Below are positions 17,167-24,659 of a stretch of 64,000 bases of DNA, in pieces. A program made the position numbers and the translations under genes. Below the pieces are notes generated by a model that did no database searches, was not told the DNA's origin, and saw only the letters and a list, made by a program, of their open reading frames with translations. Every line of letters begins with the position of its first letter. Position 1 is the stretch's first letter. The stretch lies in assembly GCA_963664715.2 (NCBI GenBank), contig CAXXUY010000003.1:62001-126000 (forward strand), given 5' to 3'. The stretch is from JAPOXR01 sp963664715 (GTDB lineage: Bacteria > Pseudomonadota > Alphaproteobacteria > Rhodobacterales > Rhodobacteraceae).

Positions 17167-17851
17167 ACTTCAGGCCCTTCTCGGCGAGCCGCCCGCGCAT
17201 GTCGTAGATGTCGAGGCCCAGCTCACCCGCCTCGAACCGGGCGCGCTTTGACACTTCATTCGCCTCGCGGGCACGGGCCATTCCCAGCACCTCCGCGGCT
17301 TCGGTTCGGCGCACCACGCAGACACCATCGTCATCGGCAATTACAACATCCCCGGGATTGATCAGGGCACCCGCGCACACCACCGGCACGTTGACCGACC
17401 CGAGCGACTCCTTGATCGTGCCTTGCGCGTGAATCGATCTTGCCCAGACCGGAAAACCCATTTCCGTTAGATCGCGCACGTCGCGCGTTCCGCCCTCCGT
17501 GATCAATCCGCGGCAACCGCGCGACTTGGCCGACGTTGCCAAGAGATCGCCGAAATAGCCGGCATTGGATGGGGAAGTCGTCCCCAGCACCATCACATCG
17601 CCTGGTTCGAGTTGCTCGATCGCGACGTGGATCATCCAGTTGTCGCACGGCTGCGCCAAGATCGTTACAACTGACCCGGCAATCCGCGCGCCCGGGTAAA
17701 TCGGCCGCAACTCTTCGCCCAGAAGCCCCTTGCGCCCTTGCGCCTCGTGCACTGTCGACACGCCGCATTCCGCAAGCCCGTCGACCACCGCCTGATCTGC
17801 ACGTTCAATGTTCTGAACGACGATACCGGTTGTTCCTGCAGCATAGTTCAT
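17159..17851 (-). CDS. ligK: 4-carboxy-4-hydroxy-2-oxoadipate aldolase / oxaloacetate decarboxylase
   Basis: A 230-residue RraA-fold class II aldolase, the last step of the pathway. It cleaves 4-carboxy-4-hydroxy-2-oxoadipate into pyruvate and oxaloacetate with Mg or Mn. The metal and pyruvate-binding segment GLITEGGTRDVRDLTEMGFPV contains the conserved Arg-Asp, and ADQAVVDGLAECGVSTVHEAQG at the N-terminus is typical of LigK, HMG aldolase and GalC. The C-terminal extension (about 45 residues, EVLGMARAREANEVSKRARFE) is also usual for this group and absent from true RraA. It overlaps galB by 4 bp (ATGA) and ligU by 8 bp. Confidence 0.92.
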   Translation of the reverse strand: MNYAAGTTGIVVQNIERADQAVVDGLAECGVSTVHEAQGRKGLLGEELRPIYPGARIAGSVVTILAQPCDNWMIHVAIEQLEPGDVMVLGTTSPSNAGYFGDLLATSAKSRGCRGLITEGGTRDVRDLTEMGFPVWARSIHAQGTIKESLGSVNVPVVCAGALINPGDVVIADDDGVCVVRRTEAAEVLGMARAREANEVSKRARFEAGELGLDIYDMRGRLAEKGLKYV

Positions 17852-18585
17852 ACCAGCTCATCCACAGTTCGAGGAAAAACCACTTCAAACCCCTCGGCAT
17901 ATTCCGCCTTGCGCCCGCCGGCCATACCGCCGGAATTGCGACGGAAGTGGTTGCCGCGGTTCCTGGCGACGTTCGTGTAGAACCCCCAAAGGTGCTCCTG
18001 GCCCTGCATGCACTCGATCGCCGCGCGCTTCTTGTCCCAGACCGGCGTGATGTCGAGGAAGACATTGGGCTTCCAACCCATCTGCTCGGTCTGATGTGGC
18101 TCGAAGAGGTAAAGCTGCGGTGCTCCGAGCACCTTCTGACCAGGGTTGTGGCCCCAAGCTTGCGCGATCATCCGGCATTCCAGGGCGAATTGCGTCGTGT
18201 TCATGTGATCGGTGTTATAGGGGTCCCACCGGGAATGGCTCATCATCCAGCTGGGCTGCACCTCGCGGATGATATCGACCATCTGTTCCTGCGCATCGCG
18301 GTCCAGCCGCAGAGGGTAGTCGCCCAGATCGAGAAAGCGGATATCGTTGACACCCAACGCATCTGCCGCAGCCGCAGCCTCGTCCCTGCGCGCACTCTTG
18401 ACGGTCGCGAGGGTCATGCCGTCCTGCTTCCACAGCTTGGCGCTTTCGCCGCGTTCGCCGTAAGACAGGCACGTCACCGTGACCTCATAGCCCAGTTCCT
18501 GATGCAGTGCGATTGCACCGCCGCAGCGCCAGACAAAGTCAGCTGCATGCGCGGATATTACCAGGGCAGTCTTCTTCTGTGACAT
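17848..18585 (-). CDS. galB: 4-oxalomesaconate hydratase, PIG-L/LmbE type
   Basis: A 245-residue zinc-dependent PIG-L-family hydratase that adds water to 4-oxalomesaconate. Recognisable GalB features are SAHAADFVWRCGGAIALHQE (the LmbE HPDD motif modified to HAAD), CLSYGERGESAKLWKQ, RRDEAAAAADALGV, FLDLGDYPL and CMQGQEHLWGFY near the C-terminus. This is the Pseudomonas gallate-pathway type of hydratase, not the amidohydrolase-type LigJ of sphingomonads. It is the first gene of the minus-strand operon and faces the LysR gene across a 129 bp promoter region. Confidence 0.92.
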   Translation of the reverse strand: MSQKKTALVISAHAADFVWRCGGAIALHQELGYEVTVTCLSYGERGESAKLWKQDGMTLATVKSARRDEAAAAADALGVNDIRFLDLGDYPLRLDRDAQEQMVDIIREVQPSWMMSHSRWDPYNTDHMNTTQFALECRMIAQAWGHNPGQKVLGAPQLYLFEPHQTEQMGWKPNVFLDITPVWDKKRAAIECMQGQEHLWGFYTNVARNRGNHFRRNSGGMAGGRKAEYAEGFEVVFPRTVDELV

Positions 18586-18714
18586 GATCGCGCCTTTCGA
18601 GTTGCCGGTCTCTTAACATAAATTAATATCCGGCCTGCCTCTTGCACAATTTTGAATCCTGACATGCGGCATTTGTTTTTGTTACAATGAAGGAAACGGA
18701 GGCTGCCGGAGCAA
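18586..18714. promoter_or_regulatory. Divergent promoter region of galB operon and LysR-ligABC
   Basis: A 129 bp A/T-richer gap. On the plus strand, CTGACA at 18659-18664 and TACAAT at 18683-18688 with an 18 bp spacer form a good sigma-70 promoter for the LysR gene. TTAACATAAATTAA at 18613-18626 is an inverted repeat that fits a T-N11-A LysR box, positioned to act on the minus-strand galB operon. GGAG at 18708-18711 is the ribosome-binding site for the GTG start at 18715. The control assignment is inferred from position. Confidence 0.5.
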
Positions 18715-19938
18715 GTGTACGAACTTCCCCACATCCGCTATCTCTATGTGGTCAGCGAGGTCTACCGCCACCGCAGGATCAGCACGGCAGCGGAAGTTGT
18801 ACATCTGTCGCAGCCTGCTGCAACACAGGCACTTGCGCGGGTCGAGTTCATTCTGGGCGACGCGCTTTTCGAACGGCGGCCCAGGGGGATGCTCCCGACA
18901 AATGCAGGAATCATGTTTGAGCAACGTCTCAGCCGAATTCTGGAGCATCTGCACCGAGGCGACGGATTGGCACGCAAGAAGGCTGTCCGGGGCACCAACG
19001 GGTCGCCTCGCAAGGGTTTTCACAGGTTTTGCTCGCCCATTCAGCTGCGCGCACTGCTTGCAATCGAAAGAGCAGGCAGTTTCAGCCAGGCCGCGCTTGA
19101 CCTTGGTGTGAGCCAGCCTGCCATACATCGCCCGTTGCGTGAACTTGCGTCGCTGGCAGGATTTGACCTCTTTGAGCAGACACGCGGAGGCGTTGTACTG
19201 ACTTCCGCCGCAGCGGAGTTCACCCATCAGGTCAGGCTTGCGATGAGTGAATTCCGACAGGCCAGATCAGAAATCAACGAGTGTCTGGGGCAAGACGTGA
19301 CGCGGATCAACGTGGGAACCCTTCCGCTTTCGCGCGCATCAGTTCTTCCAGCTGCCATCGACGAATTCTTGAACGATGTCGGAGCAGGCGTGCAGATCAA
19401 CTGCGTCGATGCGCGCTACCATGCTTTGCTCAGGGATCTGCGCTTTGGCGAGCTGGATTTCATTATCGGCGCACTGCGGTTTCCAATCCCGGCAAGTGAT
19501 ATCGAACAGGAAGAGTTGTTCGTGGACCATCTTGCGATTGTCACCGCACCGGATCACCCGCTTGCAAAGAAGGCATCCGTATCCCTCAGGGACACGCTCG
19601 AATATCCCTGGGTTGCGCCGCCCAAGGAGACCCCGTCCGGCGCATACCTGTTTGACAGGCTTCGCATTCAGGAGATGCCAAACACACCTGTGCGCATTGT
19701 CTCGAGTTCCCTCGTCCTCCAGCGGAAGCTGATGTCGCACGGCAATTACGTTTCGGTCGCCTCGAAACGGCAGATAGTGGCTGAAGTGAAGGCGGGAGAA
19801 TTCATGCAGTTGCCGATCGCCCTTCCGGGATCCGGCCGCTCGATCGGATTGACATTTCGGAGCGGCTGGGTTCCTACCCCCGTTCAGGAGAAGTTCCTTG
19901 ACATCATCCGCAAGAAAACTCGTTCAGCAATCGATTAA
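18715..19938 (+). CDS. LysR-type regulator with two helix-turn-helix domains
   Basis: A 407-residue LysR-family protein, about 100 residues longer than usual. Residues about 6-66 form a first winged HTH (RRISTAAEVVHLSQPAATQA, then DALFERRPRGMLPTNAG). Residues about 104-165 form a second, also with the LysR signature (GSFSQAALDLGVSQPAIHRP, then DLFEQTRGGVVLTSAAAEF). The usual effector-binding domain follows (GTLPLSRASVLPAAI to the end, with GELDFIIGALRF). The first HTH is more divergent. Placed between galB and ligA, it very probably senses a protocatechuate-pathway metabolite and controls both operons. The start is a GTG with GGAG just upstream. Double-HTH LysR proteins exist in some Proteobacteria but are unusual. 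Confidence 0.88.
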   Translation: MYELPHIRYLYVVSEVYRHRRISTAAEVVHLSQPAATQALARVEFILGDALFERRPRGMLPTNAGIMFEQRLSRILEHLHRGDGLARKKAVRGTNGSPRKGFHRFCSPIQLRALLAIERAGSFSQAALDLGVSQPAIHRPLRELASLAGFDLFEQTRGGVVLTSAAAEFTHQVRLAMSEFRQARSEINECLGQDVTRINVGTLPLSRASVLPAAIDEFLNDVGAGVQINCVDARYHALLRDLRFGELDFIIGALRFPIPASDIEQEELFVDHLAIVTAPDHPLAKKASVSLRDTLEYPWVAPPKETPSGAYLFDRLRIQEMPNTPVRIVSSSLVLQRKLMSHGNYVSVASKRQIVAEVKAGEFMQLPIALPGSGRSIGLTFRSGWVPTPVQEKFLDIIRKKTRSAID

Positions 19939-20025
19939 CAAAATCAAATACCGATGGCCGGATTTCAATTTCAGTTTCGCCATCGCCGGAGATACCGTCG
20001 AGGGGCAGAACTGAAGGAGGGTGAC

Positions 20026-20421
20026 ATGGTCAAGAAGGACTACGAAGATATCCCCGGCACCTTCGTCTTCGACGCCGACCGCGCGCGTATCGGCTTTCAC
20101 CTGAACCAGTTTTGCATTTCACTTGGAAAACAGCAGGGCCGCGATGCATTCACCGCCGACCCGGAGGGATATCTCGACAGGTTCCCGATGAGTCCGGAAC
20201 AGAGGCAGGCGGTGTTAGACCGCGATTGGAACGGGCTCCTAGAGTTGTGCGGCAACATCTACTACACCGCAAAACTCGCAGCCTATGATGGTATCAATTT
20301 TCAGGAACTCGCCGGCCTGATGACCGGAATGGGCAGAGAAGCCTATCGCAAGATGATGGTCGAAGGCGGGCGCCCGATCGACGGCAACCGCTACAAGCAT
20401 GAATGGGAGGAGAAAGACTGA
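20026..20421 (+). CDS. ligA: Protocatechuate 4,5-dioxygenase alpha subunit
   Basis: A 131-residue small helical subunit of the extradiol dioxygenase that opens protocatechuate between carbons 4 and 5. Family features are IPGTFVFDADRARIGFHLNQ, ADPEGYLDRFPMSPEQRQAV and the C-terminal GLMTGMGREAYRKMMVEGGRP. The subunit caps the active site formed by LigB. The ATG at 20026 follows a strong GGAGG about 6 bases upstream. The stop TGA shares its A with the ligB ATG (TGATG), a sign of coupled translation for the 1:1 complex. The longer frame from 19954 lacks an SD. Confidence 0.94.
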   Translation: MVKKDYEDIPGTFVFDADRARIGFHLNQFCISLGKQQGRDAFTADPEGYLDRFPMSPEQRQAVLDRDWNGLLELCGNIYYTAKLAAYDGINFQELAGLMTGMGREAYRKMMVEGGRPIDGNRYKHEWEEKD

Positions 20422-21263
20422 TGGCCCGCATTACCGCAGGTGTGGGATGTAGCCACGTTCCGGCGATCGGCGTCGCGATCGACAAGGGGATCACTGACGA
20501 CGACTATTGGAAGCCGGTCTTCGATGGTTTCAAGAAATCCAGGGAATGGATAAAGGATGCGAACCCGGATGTGATCTTCCTCGTCTACAATGACCATTGC
20601 ACAGCGTTTGACAGCTCGATCATCCCGACCTTTGCGCTCGGCGCCGCGGCAGAGTTTCAGCCCGCTGACGAAGGCTGGGGGCCCCGTCCGGTACCCGTGG
20701 TCAGGAACCACCAGGTTCTGGCTAGCCACATCGCGCAGTCGCTGGTTCTCGACGAGTTTGACATCACCATCATGTTCGAAATGGAAGTCGACCACGGCCT
20801 GACCGTACCACTTTCGGTCATGTATGGTCAGCCCGTGGAATGGCCGGCCCTGGTGGTCCCGCTGGCGGTCAACGTCGTGATGTACCCTGCCCCGACCGGC
20901 AACCGTTGCTATAACCTTGGCAAGGCGATCCGGCGGGCGGTCGAGAGTTTTGAAGAAGACCTCAACGTCGTTGTCTTCGGGACAGGCGGCATGAGCCACC
21001 AGCTGCAGTACAAGCGGGCCGGACTGATCAACCCGGAATGGGACAAGGCCTTCCTGGACCGCCTGACGTCCGACCCGGTCGGGCTCAGCCAGATGCCGCA
21101 TGTCGAGTACCTCCGCGAAGGCGGCAGCGAAGGGGTGGAAATGGTCATGTGGCATGTCATGCGCGGAGCGCTCGATGACGAGGTGACGGAAGTGCACCGC
21201 CACTATCACGTGCCAGCTTCAAACACGGCGGTCGGTCACATCATTCTGGAAAACAAGCACTAA
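20421..21263 (+). CDS. ligB: Protocatechuate 4,5-dioxygenase beta (catalytic) subunit
   Basis: A 280-residue type III extradiol dioxygenase with non-haem iron. GVGCSHVPAIG puts the first iron ligand at His12, as in LigB of sphingomonads. The second is in VYNDHCTAFD (His59), and the catalytic base is in MEVDHGLTVPLSVMYG. The product is 4-carboxy-2-hydroxymuconate-6-semialdehyde. GGAG at 20405 in the end of ligA is the ribosome-binding site. It is co-transcribed with ligA and ligC. Confidence 0.94.
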   Translation: MARITAGVGCSHVPAIGVAIDKGITDDDYWKPVFDGFKKSREWIKDANPDVIFLVYNDHCTAFDSSIIPTFALGAAAEFQPADEGWGPRPVPVVRNHQVLASHIAQSLVLDEFDITIMFEMEVDHGLTVPLSVMYGQPVEWPALVVPLAVNVVMYPAPTGNRCYNLGKAIRRAVESFEEDLNVVVFGTGGMSHQLQYKRAGLINPEWDKAFLDRLTSDPVGLSQMPHVEYLREGGSEGVEMVMWHVMRGALDDEVTEVHRHYHVPASNTAVGHIILENKH

Positions 21264-21273
21264 GGAACAAGAT

Positions 21274-22218
21274 ATGAGACTTTGCGTTGCAGGCGCCTAT
21301 GGCGCGTTCGGTCAGAAACATCTGGATGCCTTGGCACAAATCGAAAACGTCGAAGTAACTTCGGTCATGGGGCCGACGAAAGAAAGGATCGAGGCACAGG
21401 CGGAAGAACGCGGCATTGGCCATGCCGGAACCACGATCGAGGACTGCATTGCAAGGGACGATGTCGATGCGGTGATCCTGTCCACGCCCACCCAGATGCA
21501 CGCTGATCAGGCGATCGCGTGCATGGATGCCGGCAAGCACGTTCTGATCGAGATCCCGATGGCCGACAGCCTCGCCGACAGTCAGAGAGTCGTCGATAAG
21601 AAGAATGAAACCGGACTGGTCTGCATGGCCGGTCAGGTGCGCCGCTTCAATCCCAGTCATCAGTGGATCAAGAACAAGATCGATGCTGGCGAGCTGAAGA
21701 TCCAGCAGATGGACGTTCAGACCTACTTTTTCCGGCGCACCAACACCAACGCGAAGGGCGAGGCGCGGTCTTGGACCGATCACCTGCTTTGGCACCACGC
21801 CTGTCACACTGTCGATCTGTTTCAGTACCAGACCGGTGGCAAGGCGGTCGAAGCCTTTGGCCTGCAGGGCCCCGTACATCACGATCTGGGCATTGCGATG
21901 GATATGGCGATCGGCCTGAAGGCTGCGGACGGCGCGATCTGCACATTGTCGCTGTCGTTCAACAATGACGGCCCGTTTGGAACCTACTTCCGCTACATTT
22001 GCGACAATGGCACCTATGTCGCCCGCTACGACGATCTTTACGACGGAAACGAAAACCAGATCGATCTGAGCGATGTGGCTGTCTCCAATAACGGCATCGA
22101 GCTGATCGACCGCGAATTCATCTCTGCAATTCGGGATGGACGCCGGCCCAACAGCTGCGTGTCGGATGTGATCGACGCGATGGACACACTGGACCGAATC
22201 GAACGGTCGATGACCTGA
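21274..22218 (+). CDS. ligC: 4-carboxy-2-hydroxymuconate-6-semialdehyde dehydrogenase
   Basis: A 314-residue Gfo/Idh/MocA-fold NAD(P)-dependent enzyme that oxidises the hemiacetal form of the ring-cleavage product to 2-pyrone-4,6-dicarboxylate. The N-terminal Rossmann motif is MRLCVAGAYGAFGQKHLDAL, and the EIPMADSLADS stretch replaces the EKP motif of sugar dehydrogenases, as in LigC. SWTDHLLWHHACHTVDLFQYQ carries the active-site His residues. AAGGA lies just upstream of the ATG and 10 bp separate it from ligB. With galB-ligK-ligU-ligI this completes the route to pyruvate and oxaloacetate. Confidence 0.93.
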   Translation: MRLCVAGAYGAFGQKHLDALAQIENVEVTSVMGPTKERIEAQAEERGIGHAGTTIEDCIARDDVDAVILSTPTQMHADQAIACMDAGKHVLIEIPMADSLADSQRVVDKKNETGLVCMAGQVRRFNPSHQWIKNKIDAGELKIQQMDVQTYFFRRTNTNAKGEARSWTDHLLWHHACHTVDLFQYQTGGKAVEAFGLQGPVHHDLGIAMDMAIGLKAADGAICTLSLSFNNDGPFGTYFRYICDNGTYVARYDDLYDGNENQIDLSDVAVSNNGIELIDREFISAIRDGRRPNSCVSDVIDAMDTLDRIERSMT

Positions 22219-22242
22219 TCTGCACGGAAGAACGCTCCCGCT

Positions 22243-22404
22243 TCAAGCAAGGCGCGCGGTGTCAAACCTGTCGCCGCGCCCCGATCCCGGGTGCCAACAA
22301 TGACGCTCCGGCAATTGAAGGCCGCGCATGTAGAGAGCCGTTGCGAGCTTGGTCACGCCGACATTCTTCAGCACTTCGATCGCGGTCTGGTCGGCTTCAC
22401 GCAT
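22243..22404 (-). CDS. Possible 53-residue protein or gene remnant
   Basis: A minus-strand frame starting at the ATG at 22404 gives a plausible short helical segment (READQTAIEVLKNVGVTKLA, then TALYMRGLQL) followed by a less protein-like tail to a stop at 22243. It could be the end or a fragment of a larger lost gene downstream of the pentonate dehydratase. I do not recognise the family and no strong ribosome-binding site is present. Confidence 0.25.
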   Translation of the reverse strand: MREADQTAIEVLKNVGVTKLATALYMRGLQLPERHCWHPGSGRGDRFDTARLA

Positions 22405-22486
22405 AGGTCATTCTCAACCGGTCAAAGGTTCGCGGAATCTGGAAGAATGCCGAAGTTCCTGCACATGCACGTCATCAGGCGGTCCG

Positions 22487-24217
22487 TCAATAGATCACGG
22501 GTTCCGCAACCGGGGCGCCGAATCCGGTTTTCAGGAAATCGAAATCGCAACCCTTGTCTGCCTGTTCGATATGCTCAAGGAACATCCAGCCATAGCCCCG
22601 TTCGTACTTCGGAGGCGGCGGAGTCCAATCCTCCCGGCGCGCGTCCATTTCGGCTTGCGATATCCCGACATTCAGGGTCTGCCCGGCCACATCGACCTCA
22701 ATGACGTCCCCTGTCCTGATCAGAGCAAGCGGACCGCCAATATGGGCTTCGGGTGCGACATGAAGGATGCATGCACCATAGGATGTTCCACTCATTCTTG
22801 CGTCGGACAATCTCAACATGTCGCGATGCCCTTCCTTCAATACTGCCCTGGGAAGAGGGATCATGCCCCACTCAGGCATGCCGGGTCCGCCTTTCGGGCC
22901 GGCATTGCGAAGAACCAGGACGTGTTCGGTCGTTATCGGGTAGTCCGGATCGTCGATGATCCTCTTGAGTTCGGGATAGCTGTCTGCAACGACTGCGGGG
23001 CCCGAATGGCGGTGGAATTTCGGGTCACACGCGGCCGGCTTGATCACTGCTCCGTCGGGGGCAAGGTTGCCCCTGAGCACCGCGAGCGAACCGCTGCCAT
23101 AGATCGGGTTCGAAAGCGGTCGAATGATGTCCCGGTCGTAGTTCGCGGCCCCTTTCAGCCCTTCTCCCAGGCTCTGTCCCGTAACCGTGAACGCGGTCAG
23201 GTCAAGCTTGTCCCGGAGTTCCACCATCAAAGCCCTGAGACCGCCAGCAAGGAAGAAATCCTCCATGAGGTAATCGTTTCCGGTCGGCCGGATGTTCGCA
23301 ATGACGGGAGTGTCGCGTCCGATCTCATCGAAATCGTCAAGTCCCCACTCAACCCCGGCGCGGCGTGCCATCGCGATAAGGTGAATGATGGCATTGGTCG
23401 AACAGCCTGTCGCCATGGCAATGACAGTCGCGTTGCGTACCGCGGCTCCGGTCACGATCCGGTCAGGCGTCAGATCTTCCCAGACCATCTCGACGATGCG
23501 CCGCCCGCATGCCGCAGCCATGCGCTTGTGGCCGGAATCCGGTGCGGGGATTGAGGAGGCGCCAGGCAACGTCAACCCCAGACCTTCGGCAACGGACATC
23601 ATGGTCGAGGCCGTTCCCATGGTCATGCAGGTGCCATAGGAGCGCGCAATTCCTCCCTGTACGCCTTCCCACTCTGCCTTCCCGATGGTGCTGGCGCGAC
23701 GTTCGTCCCATGCCTTCCAGACATCCGCGCCTGAACCGAGGGTCCTGCCGGCAAAATGGCCCCTCAGCATTGCGCCGGCCGGCATGAATATGAAGGGCAG
23801 TCCCATGGAAATCGCACCCATGATCAGGGCTGGAGTCGACTTGTCACATCCGCCCATCAGCACCGCACCATCAACCGGGTGCGAACGCAGGGTCTCCTCG
23901 ACCTCCATCGCTCCCATGTTTCGGTACAACATCGAGGTCGGCTTCAGGAACTGCTCGGAAAATGAAAGGACCGGAATTTCCACGGGCAATCCACCTGCCT
24001 GCAGCACACCTCGCTTCACCCATTCTGCCCGGTCGCGCAGGTGGTGATGGCATGGAGATAGGTCCGACCAGGTGTTGACAATGGCGATGGCAGGTTTGCC
24101 GTGCCAGTCTTCCCGCGAGAGGCCAATCTGCATGGCCCGGGACCTGTGCCCCATGGAGCGCAGGTCATCCGGCAGAAACCACTTTGCGCTCCTCAGCTGG
24201 TCATAGGTCTTTCGCAA
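22487..24217 (-). CDS. IlvD/Edd-family pentonate dehydratase (L-arabinonate-type)
   Basis: A 576-residue iron-sulfur dehydratase. The family segments MGHRSRAMQIGLSREDW, LMGGCDKSTPALIMGA (first cluster Cys), IARSYGTCMTMGTASTM (second Cys) and LRLSDARMSGTSYGACILHV are intact. Length and the WHGKPAIAIVNTWSDLSPCH start match sugar-acid dehydratases of the L-arabinonate/D-fuconate subgroup rather than dihydroxy-acid dehydratase. It would make 2-keto-3-deoxy-pentonate. The start is a TTG at 24217 with GAGG eight bases upstream; no in-frame ATG lies before it. Combined with the 12.6-14.1 kb semialdehyde dehydrogenase, a non-phosphorylative pentose route is likely, but the middle enzyme is not in the window. 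Confidence 0.88.
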   Translation of the reverse strand: MRKTYDQLRSAKWFLPDDLRSMGHRSRAMQIGLSREDWHGKPAIAIVNTWSDLSPCHHHLRDRAEWVKRGVLQAGGLPVEIPVLSFSEQFLKPTSMLYRNMGAMEVEETLRSHPVDGAVLMGGCDKSTPALIMGAISMGLPFIFMPAGAMLRGHFAGRTLGSGADVWKAWDERRASTIGKAEWEGVQGGIARSYGTCMTMGTASTMMSVAEGLGLTLPGASSIPAPDSGHKRMAAACGRRIVEMVWEDLTPDRIVTGAAVRNATVIAMATGCSTNAIIHLIAMARRAGVEWGLDDFDEIGRDTPVIANIRPTGNDYLMEDFFLAGGLRALMVELRDKLDLTAFTVTGQSLGEGLKGAANYDRDIIRPLSNPIYGSGSLAVLRGNLAPDGAVIKPAACDPKFHRHSGPAVVADSYPELKRIIDDPDYPITTEHVLVLRNAGPKGGPGMPEWGMIPLPRAVLKEGHRDMLRLSDARMSGTSYGACILHVAPEAHIGGPLALIRTGDVIEVDVAGQTLNVGISQAEMDARREDWTPPPPKYERGYGWMFLEHIEQADKGCDFDFLKTGFGAPVAEPVIY

Positions 24218-24659
24218 CAGGTTTTCCTCGGAGGCTGGGGGTGCAAAGGCACGACTTCATTCGCTCGTCGACAATTCGCCTGCCTCCCGATGCCGGTCGG
24301 CCCAGCATTTCAAGACGAGCCGGATATATTGATGATAGGCGAGCGTCAATCACTGGCAAAGCCGAGCATTGGATCAGCAGCGTCAGAAACCTTGAAGTCG
24401 CATGACAAGGAAACCGGAATTGTCGGCGGCGAGCAGGACAAGATCGCGTTACCGGTTCTTGATTTGGCTTGCGGGTTGCCCGAGCCAAGGCAATAGTGTT
24501 TCGACTGCATTTCAGCGACAACGGGTCACCGGGGGCGCCCAATCCGGTGAATTGGACAACCGGTCTGGGCCGGCCTTGTTGGATGAGCCGCCTGCTGGCA
24601 GCATCATGGACCAGTGAGCTGGGATCTTTCAGGAATGTAATTGAGCATTGGAGAATCGA
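24218..24659. other. Intergenic region between the divergent dehydratase and YejA-like genes
   Basis: About 440 bp. No gene family is recognisable in any frame. It must hold the promoters of both flanking, divergently transcribed genes. Confidence 0.45.

Noticed and set aside
18630..18646. Sigma-54-like GG-N10-GC spacing upstream of the LysR gene
   Set aside because: Several consensus positions are missing, no enhancer-binding regulator is nearby, and a good sigma-70 pair lies just downstream.
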